Origin: Baylisascaris procyonis
Lineage: Eukaryota > Nematoda > Chromadorea > Rhabditida > Ascarididae
Direction of reading: 5' to 3'
Length of the DNA stretch: 64,000 nt
Assembly (NCBI GenBank): GCA_037389465.1
Contig: JAZARR010000153.1
Coordinates: forward strand, 5,616,501 to 5,680,500
The position numbers and the translations under genes were made by a program. The notes beneath the pieces were generated by a model that did not search any database, had not been told where the DNA came from, and was given only the letters and a program-made list of their open reading frames with translations. This document shows positions 26,596 to 39,906 of this stretch, piece by piece. The stretch's first letter is position 1, and the number at the start of each line of letters is the position of its first letter.

Positions 26596-28905
26596 GTAAT
26601 TTCCTGGTTGGTGTTTTTTTAATTCATTGAAAATATTAAGTATAAACTGATAAATTAGAGGCAGAAATCGCTAATCTGCTTTATTTGTTATTATGCTTTG
26701 GGTAGGGATGGTTCGAACCCATTTGCATCAAATTTCTATGAATTGAAAGTAATTTATTTTTCAGAAAGATAAACTCATAGTTGTATATTTGGCATCGTTA
26801 CCTCTCGAATTCGATCCCTTACTTTTTACGACTGATTTTTATTTATTTATAAAATACGCTTCTGTTGTATCAGAAGGTGATTGTAGTCGAAGTGGAAGGA
26901 TCTAGTCTTTCTTCGTCCTGGAACGATGTTCTTCCACTTGATAGTAGTTCGTCCTGGCAGGATATTCAGCTGGTTCTTTCCTTTCTGAAAAATTTTATGG
27001 ATAAATGCAGGCTATATGCTTGCTTATTTTGATGTGTTACTATCGTATAGTGGATAAAATAAGTAAGATAATTGAGATCGATGATATAGTTGAAAGAAAT
27101 AGGCAGACTTTGACCTCGGGCATACTCGTACATGTAGTTGATGGCATTGTTTCTCATTAAGCTCATACAGAGAAATCTACTCAAAATGTGACTTGGTGCT
27201 ATATCGAATCAAACAGGTGGGTAACAAGAAGCACTTTCGTGAGTGGGAAATATGAATTCAATTAAACAATTTCATTAATCGAATGCCCAAAATTTTACAT
27301 TTGTTTCTCAAATCTGGAGAGAAGGATCTCATATTTAAGACGAATAAGGGGTGTCTTATTCTTCTCAAATTTTCAAAACACTCTAACTGAGCAACGTCCT
27401 TCAAAAAAGTTTTTATTTTCACTCAATTATGGTGGTTAATTTATGATTGTTCTTTTTCTTGTGTTATTTATGTTGAAAATTTTATTCCTTTATAGAGTTT
27501 GTTGTCCTGCTAATATATCTATTAATTTCCGTTTGATATATATTTTGAGTGTTCTTCTTTGTGGTACGATGTGTTCGGTTAAACGTTGGGGAGCACAATA
27601 TTCGTCTGGGTCTATGTACTAACGTTGTGCACATAATAGACTTTACGTCAGTATTAACTAAGTATAACACTTTTACCGTTTTTGGTCTATGGATCATACT
27701 TCCTTTATAAAACTTTCAAAAATTGTACCTTTGACGACAATCGCATTATTTGTCTAGGAGTGTGTGTATCGGCTTTTTTGCACATCCATCAACTTTGAGT
27801 CACAATCCACTGAGGCTATGTTTGACCTGTGGCTTGAGGTGAATCTCATCAGATTGTAATTAAATATATCAATTTATGGCTGAAGTTTCCGAACATCTGT
27901 ATATTATTGGTGGACAGTCTGTTATATATTTAATATCCATTGGTGATAGGCGGAAGTCTTCTTTGTTGTATGAAATTGTAGAAGAGGGAGAGGAATGATA
28001 TGGATGCGCTGATATCGAAATGAAACATCATTTTCAATGAAAATGATTGCGAGATATTAAAACTACCCGAGTCGTTGGGTAGATTCTCAGTCGGGTATCT
28101 GAGCGAGTATATTGTTGTTATTGTTGGTATAGTGGATCAGATGATTCTAAAAAATTTGGACAAGAGCAGGATTAACGGGGCAGGTTGATGATAAGTAAAG
28201 CTGAGGTTTCCGGAACTCATGTAAATATTTGAATCAGCTATATAATAAGTCTCCCAAAAGTCATGGTTATTGCGTTGCGAGAGCCTGAGCTTGCGTAAAA
28301 CATAGGGTAGAACCCCGGGCTTTATTCGAACTAATCCGATATGAATGCTGTTTTGTTATGTTAAAAGAACCATCATAATTCATAGCAGTTCTATCTTGCA
28401 CTCCAACTGACTGGAGTGTTTTCTAATCAGTAGTTTTGAAAACTTGAATAGTTTATTATATCTTAAAAGCTTATCTATACTGAATTGACTTTATGCGAAG
28501 TGAAGTGAGACAATGAGCGTTTCTGATAAGTCGACGAATGCGGTAATGAGGGTAGCGAACGATGTGGCATATGCTTTATCTTGATTATGACATTTCATCA
28601 AATAACAGCATTTCAGCAGTTGGATAGGTTGATATTTGAGGGGAATGTTGAAGCATTATGTTATTTTAAATTGAGGTCACTTATGCGGGTTAAATTTGTT
28701 ATTTAGTATAAATGCCGTTGAGAATAGTCTTATTTTCTTGCATCTTTTATTTAAATACCCATTTGCAGAGTGTGCAGTAAATGTTGCAATGAGGTTGTTT
28801 GTGCCTTTAAAGATAAAATTTGCTTGATGTTTACTGATGAGTTGCTGTCGTGATAAGATAACGTGCCAAGCTGTGCGATTCACGGTCAATACTTCTGCTT
28901 ACTTG

Positions 28906-28906
<1 letters not shown>

Positions 28907-28952
<46 letters not shown>

Positions 28953-28975
28953 CATATATATATATATATGTTCAT
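28907..28975. repeat. (TA)n microsatellite with TGAACA(TA)nTGTTCA palindrome
   Basis: A (TA)n tract is followed by GAACATATATATATATATAT and GTTC, a perfect palindrome around a second (TA)n core. Confidence 0.95.
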
Positions 28976-30129
28976 AAATGTGTGCATCTGTCTGTCTGTT
29001 GTCCGTCCATAAATTTCAGCGCAAGTACTAATAATGTTGTGAAGTTTGATGAATATAACTAACACTCTAATATTCTTTCCTATACCACATTTGTTACTGT
29101 CCTATGTGCTTCACAATTAGCCAAAAAAATTTAAAAATGTCCCAAAATTTGTATGTATTTTGTGGCTGCTAAGTTTCTATTCAATTATTCTAGTGTATTT
29201 CGATTTCGCAGTTGACAGTCAAGTCATAGATAAGCGATTTTTTGTGGATTGAATCAGTTAAATAATGAAGGTATTGTTGTGCATATTTGATTTTTATTGA
29301 TAACATTGTTGACGAGATAAAAGGTGCGTTAAAGCTCTTTTCATATCATCTGCTTTGATACGCTTATCAACTTCTTTTTCTTTTTTTATCTTCCTTTTCA
29401 TGCAATAAATTCCAATTCACATGTTATTTAGTGGAGGCTAGTTGCCACCTCAACCTGAAATGAGTTGAGCTATGAGCCTCATTGCCTTCGCTTACTTTGC
29501 ACTCAAATCTAAGCTGGGAAAATAAGTCAACGATGGGAAATTGCCCCTCATTGAGTAGAATGCTGCAGTATGGTTGTGGTGAATTTCATTGAAATCAATG
29601 GAAGATAAGGGTTGATTAGTGAATAAATGCCATCAGTGAATGATTAATTCATTATTGCTGCCTTAGAATGTCTTCTAATAGAATTGAACCTTTATCCTCT
29701 TCTTGACGTAATGCCTCTATTCTTATTAAATAGCTGTGAATGGAATTTTTCACATTAGGATATTTTATAGAATTTATGCGATGAGATTTGCATTGAATTG
29801 TTTTTTCTTGTTGATTAATAGCAATGAAAATAATAGCGTTAATCTTTTTTAGACTTTTTTTTTTTGAACCTTAATATTCTTTGCTGTATTGTTACTTGAT
29901 GCTTCATCAACTCTTGCTTATGAGATCTTCGATCAATTCCATATTGTTGTCCTTAAGTTGTGAGTCGTACGAACCAAAGGCTAAGTTGATGCTTCACGGT
30001 TTTTCCACCTCTCTTTAATAATATCGTTGAAATATTATTGTTTCGTAGAAATGCAGATAGTTTTTATATTATAAAAAAATTTTCTGCTTCAACTAGTTTT
30101 TTCTAGTCTCTTCCATTTCGATATTTAAA

Positions 30130-31630
30130 ATGGTTGTTCGATGGTGGACTAACTTCCTAATAGGGAGGACAACAAAAAGGTTTATATGCCCCAAAGTTTC
30201 GCGAACAAACGTGAAAAGGAACAAAAGAAGACAAAATTGTTTTGAAAACGAAGCCAGTTTTCCTGTATTACTGCTATTCGATGTCGGCTGTGCTGTTGCT
30301 TGTCCTCCGATGCCTGTCTTGGTTGCGCTGATATGCCTTGCTCGCTATCCACCGTCGACCTGTGTTGCGCGCCACTCCAGATTATGACGCCCTCTATGCA
30401 CCAACGACCATCTTTCGCCTCTGCTGGTTCCCCAGTAATATACCGGATATGGGTGAGGTGATTCGCCTTCCAATCCCAATATCGTATTAACTATGCACAC
30501 TTCTTGTTTGCACCTTGGCGCTGCATTACGAACCACACCTCAAACTTGGGTAATTAAGCTTTTACTATGATTTTGAAACATAAAAGACGGCGCTAAACAC
30601 GCACATAACAAACGCACGAACGTCCATCCACCCCAAGGACGACGTGCTCAAGGTGCTCAACATTAGCTTATAATGGCAACGGCAAAGTACATGCGCACAT
30701 ACACAGGAGCAAACATTGACGCCTGAAAAGATTCAAGAGGAAGGAGGAAGCAACTTTGTATGTGATACAACTTGTGCACAACGACAACTTCAACACCAGC
30801 AATTAAAACGACGTTCTTACATTCGATACATTTGAACGGCTGTAATGTAATCGATTTCATTGTTCCCTCCATCGATGCAGCTGGCAACAAAGTTGCTATG
30901 GCCGGACCGCTGGCGACGCAGGTCTTTGTTCTTCGGACTTTCCTTCCGCCAGCCTTTCTTCTGCCGCGAAGTACCTGCAGGGCAGTAGTGCCGCAGTCGG
31001 TCTTTTTCGGCAGACCGTGTTCGCCGTGACACTAAGCTGGCTTTAGGTACTCTGACTATTGTTTAAGTGGTGGCGTGCCACCGCAAACCCTCAGCCACAC
31101 CCTGTTGGACTTCGTCGCTAAATTGTCCGCGGCTACTTATTCAATATGTTCACGACTAACCGTCGTACTGACGGTCATTTCTCTATCCGCAACCTGGGGA
31201 TGCGCCAGATGCCTCCTAGCTGAGCGCACTGGACGTTACGCATTGAACGTTACGCTAGGTTATTTTTATCGAGCAATAAAGTCTACGCTGATGGTACTCT
31301 ATCAACCCGTATACGATGAGATGTAACCACAGAGAACAAAGTCGCACTCCAACAGTCATAGTCACGGCTTAACGGTCGCCGAACGTTTGCGATGCGTTTA
31401 TGTACCCTGCTTGTGGACGTAGTTGACGCCTTTGGCAATTTACGGCCCAGCAATTCTTTGCGCGTTAATTGGATGCGGAGCTTTGATATCTTTATGAGAT
31501 ACATTTCTGATGGGTTGATCAGCAAACTCTTGGTTTTCTTTGCATTCGGCCGCAGTCGCGACAAATGGTTTTTGAGATGTAATGCTTCATTCTTACTCTT
31601 CCTCCCATCAACGTCGACGATAATGTAACG
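30130..31630. repeat. GC-richer block with degenerate ORFs, possible retroelement or retrocopy relic
   Basis: About 1.5 kb with clearly higher GC than its surroundings and open frames of 60-95 codons on both strands (for example minus 30345-30536 and 31283-31564). The boundaries with T-rich DNA at about 30.1 and 31.65 kb are abrupt. No diagnostic reverse transcriptase, integrase or transposase motif was recognised and no terminal repeats were found, so the element type is open. It contains the SL1-like match at 30539-30560. Confidence 0.35.
30539..30560 (-). ncRNA. Spliced leader SL1-like sequence (relic or degenerate SL gene)
   Basis: On the minus strand, TTAATTACCCAAGTTTGAG matches the last 19 bases of nematode SL1 exactly; over the full 22 bases, 20 match. 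The following bases are GTG, so a GT donor is formally kept. The next 80 bases do not resemble SL RNA beyond the leader, and no clear Sm site was seen. It is therefore either a degenerate SL RNA gene or the 5' end of a reverse-transcribed, trans-spliced mRNA. Confidence 0.6.
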
Positions 31631-33824
31631 AAAGGAACATTACAGTCGCCAAAATTATGTGCAAGATGTGTTTGAAATATTAAAGAAACGTTCATTATGA
31701 ACTTTCTCTCAAATATAGAAGAAAATGTTTTAAGTACTTGGTTACATTATCCTGTACAAATTGCCTATTCAAATCAATGAGTTAAAAAATATCCGTGGTC
31801 TGATATGTTCATATTTTAATGTAGGTCGCAAGGCATAATTTACATGATAGGTGTGCTTCCGGTATACCTGCTGTCGGCCCCAGCCTCCAAAGTTTTATGC
31901 CTTCTAATATGCCTGGAAATCAGCACGCATTGTTCTATTCACCCAGGTTGCAAACACGCCTAAAATCAAACCGCTTGCAAAAGGTTCATTAAACCAGTCG
32001 ACTTGACTGGAGTGTTAATCGATTGTTGCACATGTTTTAAAATTTGCAGACATGTTTATGGAAATTGTTGATTTAATGAAGCGAATATGTAAAGCACATA
32101 TCGTGCTATCCTATCCGATGTGCTTTCTCACTTATTCATTAAGCACGGCATAGGGACAAGTGTTTGCAATAATGGTTGGATTTGACTGTATTTGTTGTTG
32201 CGATGTAATTGTTGTATCGGGTCGTATTGATGAATTGGACTGAATTCAATAAAGTATGCGAAACGTTTATCTCAATGCGCATCATTCCATTCTTCATCCA
32301 CATTACATAATCCTTTTTCTCAGCCCGATATATCTATCGCTATCTGTTTGTCTGTCTGTGTATGTATGTGTATGTTTTCGTTCGATTTTTGTGGTCAAAG
32401 AATATGTAATCAAAAGAATGAATAGTGAATTGATTGCATTGGAAATGTTGTTTTTATGTACTTTTGCGGATTTGTGTTTTGCAAAGTTCATTGTGGTATT
32501 TTGTATTTGTGTTGTGTCTGTCTCTTCGATGATTTCAATTCGTCGATCAATGAAATTTGAAAAATATAATATAAAACATAGATTCATCTCCTGCCAAAAT
32601 CATTCATGTTGATCGATTAATTTCGAAACGAATTATAAACATTTAAAGATGCTAAAAAGTTTTTGTGTCCATTTTATACCAATCGAATTTTATTATGGAT
32701 GAAAGAAGTTTTCTCTACAAAAATTTCGTAATAATTTAAAATCTGGAGAAATTATTCCGCCTGGCTTTTATCGATTACTGGTAATTTATGACCAAATATC
32801 GCTGATGTTTTGTTGATAATCAATTTATGAGGTGAGCAAAATGCGTAAACACGATATCGTTTCGGCTGTCAAGGCATGATTCTCTATTTGATTCGGTTGT
32901 TGGCGACGGTGTTTTTCAAGGTTGTGATTGCTGAGTTACGAAATGAAAAAATATTTGCAACTTTGCACCGATAAGGTTCTTTATGCCTTTTTTGCTGTCC
33001 CTATATAAATCTATATAGTTGTTTCTTTCAACAAATATGAAGCCACTCACTCAATTGTTTCATCTATAGAAAGTACAATCTCAGCGCTCGTGAAGCGATT
33101 TTTATGTAAATGCTTGCATAAAAGAATTGACGATTGCGATTATTTTTGTCGGTTTAAGTAAAACGAGGAATTTGTTTGAACGACAAAAAAAAATAAACTA
33201 ACCCCTATCTCTTCCAATCAATTGCGTCTCATGTTTTAAAAAATATTGACAATTTTCCAATTATTTTAGCAACCGATATGAGTATAAAGTTCATCAAAAC
33301 TTACTAATAAGTAAATATATGCAATAGTTTCGATGTTGATTTTTATTTGAACGCTTAATGCTCGCCTCAATTGATGTTGCTGTCGTTATAAGATTGTGAT
33401 CCCCGTTTTTTACTTCCTTTTTTCGTTGTAACTGTGCAACTTGCTGCATCTTTGATATATGAAAAAATTTTTAAATGATGAAGATGAAAGAAAATAAGGT
33501 TTTTATACCTGAGAGGTTTTCTCATTGAATGCTGTTAAGGGATTTTATTTAAGCAAGAAGGGTGATTTATTAGAGAGAAGGAGTGATCAAGTAGCCTCTA
33601 TACTTTTATTGGTAAATTGAATGAGGAGAAGGAAATGAAGTCATGTAAGGCTTCTGGAAGCCGGTAGATTGAGTCCATTAGGTAGATGACAATACAAGTG
33701 AATCTTTACAGGAAAAGAACCAAATGACTTAAATGTGATTAAGAGTGCATCGTTGGAAATGAAAGATGCTGTTTAGTGCGAAGTGATTTCTTTTGGGATG
33801 AGGCCCTTGTTATATGTGGATTCG

Positions 33825-33960
33825 TTTATTTATTTTTTATTTATTTATTTATTTATTTTGAAAATGGCACACGTCAGGCGGAATTATTTCCTTCCCCGAT
33901 CACCTCCCCTCCTCTCCCCTCCCGACTGTCCCCTCTCCCTCGTTCAACCTCTTTGTTTCC
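33825..33960. repeat. (TTTA)n repeat followed by C/T-rich island
   Basis: (TTTA)n at 33825-33860, then a nearly pure pyrimidine stretch rich in CCTCCCCTCC at 33892-33950. Similar islands recur on the same strand across 33-64 kb. Confidence 0.85.
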
Positions 33961-36453
33961 TACAAGGTGATATTTTTCAAAATTTCTCACTTCGTAAATT
34001 ATCTTATCGCATATTTACTTTGCGTTCCTCCTCGATGTGTTGAGATTGTGAAGGAGATTTCTTTCATCATCATTGTCTGTCTGTTGTCGTTTTAAAGGAA
34101 GAGATATTCTTGTTTCTTGCTTGAAAAGATTATGGGCATAAGGAAATGTAGAATCTATAAACGATTTTATTGACTGAAATGTTGCGAGGAAATGAGGTTT
34201 TATGCAGCAAATCGATAGAATTTTCAGCCACTGGAGAGGACAATTCTCTAATCGACTATCGAATATTTAGAAGTGGAAGTGGAACGGCAATTTTCTGATA
34301 GACTATATTATAAATGAATAATTCGATTAATGAAAATGAAAGTTCTTTGCGATACAAACTCATCGAAATCTTAAAGGAGATTTCTATGTTCGTCATTTCC
34401 AATAAAATGAATCCACCAATCAAATGGATTCCATTTGGATATACAAATAGAATAATTTTACATTAATATCCACGTTTAACTAATATTTGAAAGTGAACAC
34501 TTGCAGCTATATAATTTTTATAAATGTTGTGAAATTTATTTTCTGCTGTAACTCTCGAATATTCTGAACGAAATTCGATGAAAGCTTATTGACCGTTTGC
34601 CGTTGTTTCATTCCGCAATCAGTTGAATAGATGCTCGTAAACTACCTGTATATGTAAATGACACTCCCTTCTGCTGCTCTTATTCCGTCGTTCCCCTCCG
34701 TCCACCTCTTTCTTCCTTCTTTTACCTTCTTCATTTTCTTCCCTTAATTTTGAGCGCTTTTTCTGCCTCACTGTTCTCGCGAACCTGAAGAAATAATCGC
34801 CTATTAGGCGTAAAGAAGGTCAAAATTTGAACCTTTTTTCCTTCCCTTTGGTTTTGAACTTCCTTTCCCAAATGCCGCTGTACGATATTCAAATGCTGTT
34901 TCATTGCTTCCTGATTTGCCTATTCCATCGTTTTTCTAACCTTTCTAGCAATGTCACGTTCTTTAATGGCTAATTCCTTTAAACTTATCATGATGCATAA
35001 TGATACGTTTACTTTGACGAGATAGCTTATAGATTATTCAGGTGAAAATATTTTAGAAGGAATGGATTCTCATTGAATCGCGGCTAGGTTGGTATGATTG
35101 CAAATATATGAGTTGAGATGTGGTTTGATTGAATTCGATGGAAGCGTTCTCCTCAACGGGCACATGCGTTGCGTTGATGTCAATATGAGTTTTGTGCTGT
35201 TGTCGTTCATCCCATCTTTGCTTCCTTCAATTTTATTTTCTTATTTATGTGTTACGCATAATTTTAACTCCTTCTCTTACATATTTCTGTCCTTTTTGCT
35301 TCAATATTCATCTAAATCCTAGAGGAGCACGATTATATGTCGAATGATATGGTGAATATCCGAGAAGCATGACTGAAGCGAGCAGATGTTATTTATAGGG
35401 TTATAACAACTTGAAATGATTCTTCAAAAGGAAAAAAGAGTTTTCTATAAGAATATGGTTGTATTATTGTTCTATTTTTTGTTTATGAATAGGTAATGAT
35501 AATATTGATAATAAAATAAGTGTGCATTGCAATATAGTTTATAATTTCTTTGGTTGTTTTGGTTTCTAAACGATCCAATTTATTAAAGTAATTCAGTTTA
35601 TGTATAAAATGCTTTAATCATTTGGGATATTTAAAAGTAATTAACTCAGTAGAATCCGCCTTTATGAAGTAGAATCCGCCTCTTTTGATCAATAAGTTTG
35701 CTTAATTTCAGTATAATTGGCGATGTAAATTTTGCATGATACCATAGCATCGCATTATTTTCATCTAATTTTCTATTGCGATTATTCATTGCGTTTACTA
35801 TTGTTCTCATCAATTTCTTTTATATTCTTTGAAGATGCCTGATTGAGCTTTATTATTCAATCCTGATTTATTTTAAAACCTCGATTATTATGCCCCATCC
35901 TCATTTTTAAGTCGTTTATTCTGTTATAATTATAGATTCCTTTGAAATATTGAAGGCTGTTATGATTCTACTGTTAAAATTCCTCAAATGTAGGTCTGTT
36001 TATCGGAATTCTAAAGTTATATAAGCGCATCGTTTCGGAGATTATCAGTTCGGCGATGACTTCACGTTGACCATGAATGAGTGACGTTGAACTATTGGCA
36101 CTAATGAACTTTTGAAATTTACCTGAGAAAAGAAAATAATTCGCTAAGGTTCTTTCATTGAATACTCAAAAATTGTTTCTCTTCTTTTATATTCCTTTTT
36201 GAAAACTTGAATTATGAAAGAGTTAAAAAACAGACGGGTATTTGCTACATTGGGGATTGAGTACCTTTCTAAGTTAAATGTAGTTTGTGATCATTTTATG
36301 CTGACATATTATGGATTATTATTTGGGCTATCAGCCGCTCTCACCATCGACTCTCTGCCCTTTTACTACTCAAAAAATTACAGAGAGGTCGATAGATCTC
36401 GGGATTTGTGGCTGAATGTTCGTGGCCACACTTCGTTGTAGCCATTAAAGTCT

Positions 36454-36464
<11 letters not shown>

Positions 36465-36521
<57 letters not shown>
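36465..36521. repeat. Compound (TC)n(TA)n microsatellite
   Basis: A TC tract runs directly into a TA tract of about 35 bp. Confidence 0.95.
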
Positions 36522-36522
<1 letters not shown>

Positions 36523-38078
36523 GCATTCATGTGATATAAACGATATGAGGTATTAAAGTTGGCATGCGAATTCGTGTGCGAATTGTACTTGCTGTTATAG
36601 TAGACTGCAAAGTCATATCGCTCACTATTCAGATAGGCGAAGCATGCCAATACTCCGCATCATTATAACTTCTTAAGGCTCTATTCTCATAAGCATTGAT
36701 GGACTGCGTAAATGCGAAAAGCAGTAACAATCTTTAATGATTTTCACATCAGAAATCAATAAATAAAAATTTATTGATTCCGAAATTTAGACTTTTATAT
36801 TTAATTATGTGTTTCTACTTTGAAGCGATTCAATTAAACACACGAGATTATTCCATAAATTAGGTTGAAATTCCATTTATTAGCCGATTTCACAACTATA
36901 TGAATAATACTTTATTTTGCAGAACTATATTTTATCTATATAATTATGCATAAAATCGATTACTTATTCGAACTCGATGAATGAATTGGAATTAATAAGA
37001 GGGGATGAGGGCGATATGCGTTCCTCTTATAGCTTTGATGATTTGTTTGTTTTATTTATTGAATTAGTTATGTACCTTTAAGTAAAGAAATAAATGGGAG
37101 AGTGTTGAAAAGAAGAGAGTCCTTACGGGGTTGTGATGATCACCTCTATGTGGGGTTAATATAATTTTGTTTCATCGACCTACCGATTGTTTTGCATCGT
37201 AAATATTTTATTTATAGTATTTCTAGGGATAATTTGATCACACATTACTTGATTGGATTTGATAAATATTCAGTGAATATCCTCTATATCCATCGTTTTG
37301 ATAGTGAGTTTGGTGAAAGCTCTAATACTCATCCTCTCCTTCATCCACCTCTCCCCCTCAATCTCAAATCCTTCCCTCTTTCCTTCTCCCAAATCTCAAA
37401 GCATAGGAGGAACAACGATGAGTGCAGCTATGACCCACTTCAACGAAGCAAATATGTAAAAAGTTAGGCAGGGATTGACTACGCACATGAGATGTGAAAT
37501 AAACAAAATAATTTCTGTGACATGCAGTGAGTGGCATTCACATTCAATCGATTGCAGCCAGCCAGCGGGTGCGTAGCATTGGTGTGTGTACGTATATATG
37601 TGCGTGTGTGTGTGTGGACTTCTTTGCTTATGTAGTGATGGCCAGTATAGCACTCATTGCTATACATCCTTATCTGCTTTTTTGAGTAAATCATTAATGC
37701 TTGATCTATGCGGAATATTTTCCCGAAATAGGTAGCACTCTATCAAGGATGTCATCGTTATCAGGTGCACTCCATTCACTATTGTTTATGGGATGCATTC
37801 TGGAAAATGCCGTGATCATAGAACATTGACGAGTGTTTACATATAGTATGTGTTCTTTGTATGCAAGAGGCTTTTTTTTTTTTAAATATTTGCTTTCCAT
37901 TCGCGCAAAAACCCACTGAAAAAAATCCATTGATTTTGTGGATTGTGAAGGTTTTATGGATGGATAGCGGCAAGCCATTTAAATGATTATTTGTAGATGG
38001 CGTAAATGTGTAGTTGCAGGTCATATATGTAATGCTGTGTAGATGGTATAGATAGATGATTGCAGTGTTTAAACAGTG

Positions 38079-38130
38079 TCACATATATGGTGCAGGTGTA
38101 TTCGTCACATATATGGTGCAGGTGTATTCC
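38079..38130. repeat. 26-bp tandem duplication
   Basis: Two copies of a 26-bp unit starting TCACATATATGGTGCAGGTG, differing only in the last base. Confidence 0.95.
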
Positions 38131-39251
38131 TGCAGATTATTAATTGATACCTGTGGGTACTCATGTCTTTGCAAAGGTGCCCGTAAATTGAATATTCGTT
38201 ATAAAATTTTCATGAATTTGCTGATCGATTTGTTGCTATTGGTTATATGTCGTTACATATTCATCAATCAAGTTGCTCTATGCTTAATTTTTTGCTTCTT
38301 TGTTTTTTATTGAAAGCTCTAATGTTTAATGTTATATAGAAAGACTTTCATAGGTTATGATATTATTGATTGTATAATATGAGATTACGATACATTTTTT
38401 TCTGTGGATATCTTTCTGTGGATATTCACATTTTTAAAAATATGGAATTTTTATTTATTAATGTATGAGAAATTGATATTGTTTTTTATGTCGTAATTTT
38501 TTTTTTTAACCATTGTTTCTTTGATATTAATTTAGTGCTCTTCTATAACAAATGAATTTTGCCATTCGATATCTCTGCTGTTTTATTGCTTTGAGATTTA
38601 ATGTTCTTTGCTGTTGAAAAATGATGAAGAATTCTCATTTAGGAAGCCACTCACTTGGCTGATATATGTAACACATCGAAAACCAACATATTTGCTGTCG
38701 TGGAATTATGAATATTCTTTTGACTCGTACGTATAAAAAAAAAAGTTTTCTGCGTAATAATTAATAAGAAAATAAGATAACAATCTTGGGCATATTATTA
38801 ATTGCTATTTAATTTATGTTACGTTATATTTAAATTTTTTATTCTTTTTGGCTTCATTTTTCCTCAGCCCGATTGTCTTTGCTTCAAAAAAAAAAAAAAA
38901 AACTGTCGACATCGACGGAACCCTCAAGGGGTTTATGTCTGCAGTGTTTCTTCTTGGTTCTTTAGCTTTGAAATTTATTCGTGTGTGCTCTTAATAAAAA
39001 ATAAACAAAAAAGTATTCCGACAGTTAATATTCGACTAGAATTGCTACGTCCTCAAAAATATTGTCGAGGAAAATGTCACCAAAATTTGATGCAATCACC
39101 TTTCATTTTGCCAGTTACTTGCATATATTTTTGTGACAATAGTTAAGGGTATTGTTAGAACCGGCGATTTTTTTAATCGTTGTTGTTAACGAAGCACTAA
39201 ATGACATTCTTTTGAAGTGTCCATATTATCTCCTTCTACAGTGCATATGGT

Positions 39252-39350
39252 AAAACGCAGCCCGTTCGTTTGTTTATAGGTAAAGATGATGTTGCTGAGA
39301 AAAACGCAGCCCATTTGTTTTGTTTATATTCAGAGATGATATTGCTGAGA
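39252..39350. repeat. 49-50-bp imperfect tandem duplication
   Basis: Two adjacent units beginning AAAACGCAGCCC and ending GATATTGCTGAG or GATGTTGCTGAG. About 80 percent identity, so older than the 38079 duplication. Confidence 0.85.
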
Positions 39351-39906
39351 AATGTTGTCATATGACAAAATGAAATCGGCACATTGTATGAGGGTGCCCC
39401 CTAATGTTCTGTTCAATTGCTTTGGTGAAATAAGGGTATTTGTATCGGTGATGGCAATGCTTGATGTTTAATATCGTTGAGGGTGTCATAACAATTACCT
39501 CTGCAATAAATACCTGGAATAGTTACGTGTCAGTTTAATGCTAAGCTTCATTCACATTTATTGCTAGGTAATATCACGCCTAATATTTCGATCCTGTAGC
39601 TGTCACGAGAGCTCGCCACAAATTAGGGATTACGTAAGGGTAGCGGGGAAGGCGCTCTCAGTACGGAGCTAATAGGATAGTCCCAACTACAAAACTGCAT
39701 AAGACACGGCTCAAAGAGTTTAAATAATCACGAAGAAAGCACAACAATTGAAGAAGGCATCGAATCTTCCCACAACATTTTGGCGATTCTATGTTTCCAT
39801 TCGCACAAAATCTCCATCGAAATCTTTCATTTCGACTCGCTGGAACTTTGTTTCGTCTTTTTCGTGTATTGATACTATAATAGCATTCTTTTTACTACAA
39901 CGATGG

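Noticed and set aside
26701..26720. GGTTCGAACCC, a perfect tRNA B-box-like sequence
   Set aside because: No A-box, anticodon arm or acceptor stem at the right distance upstream.
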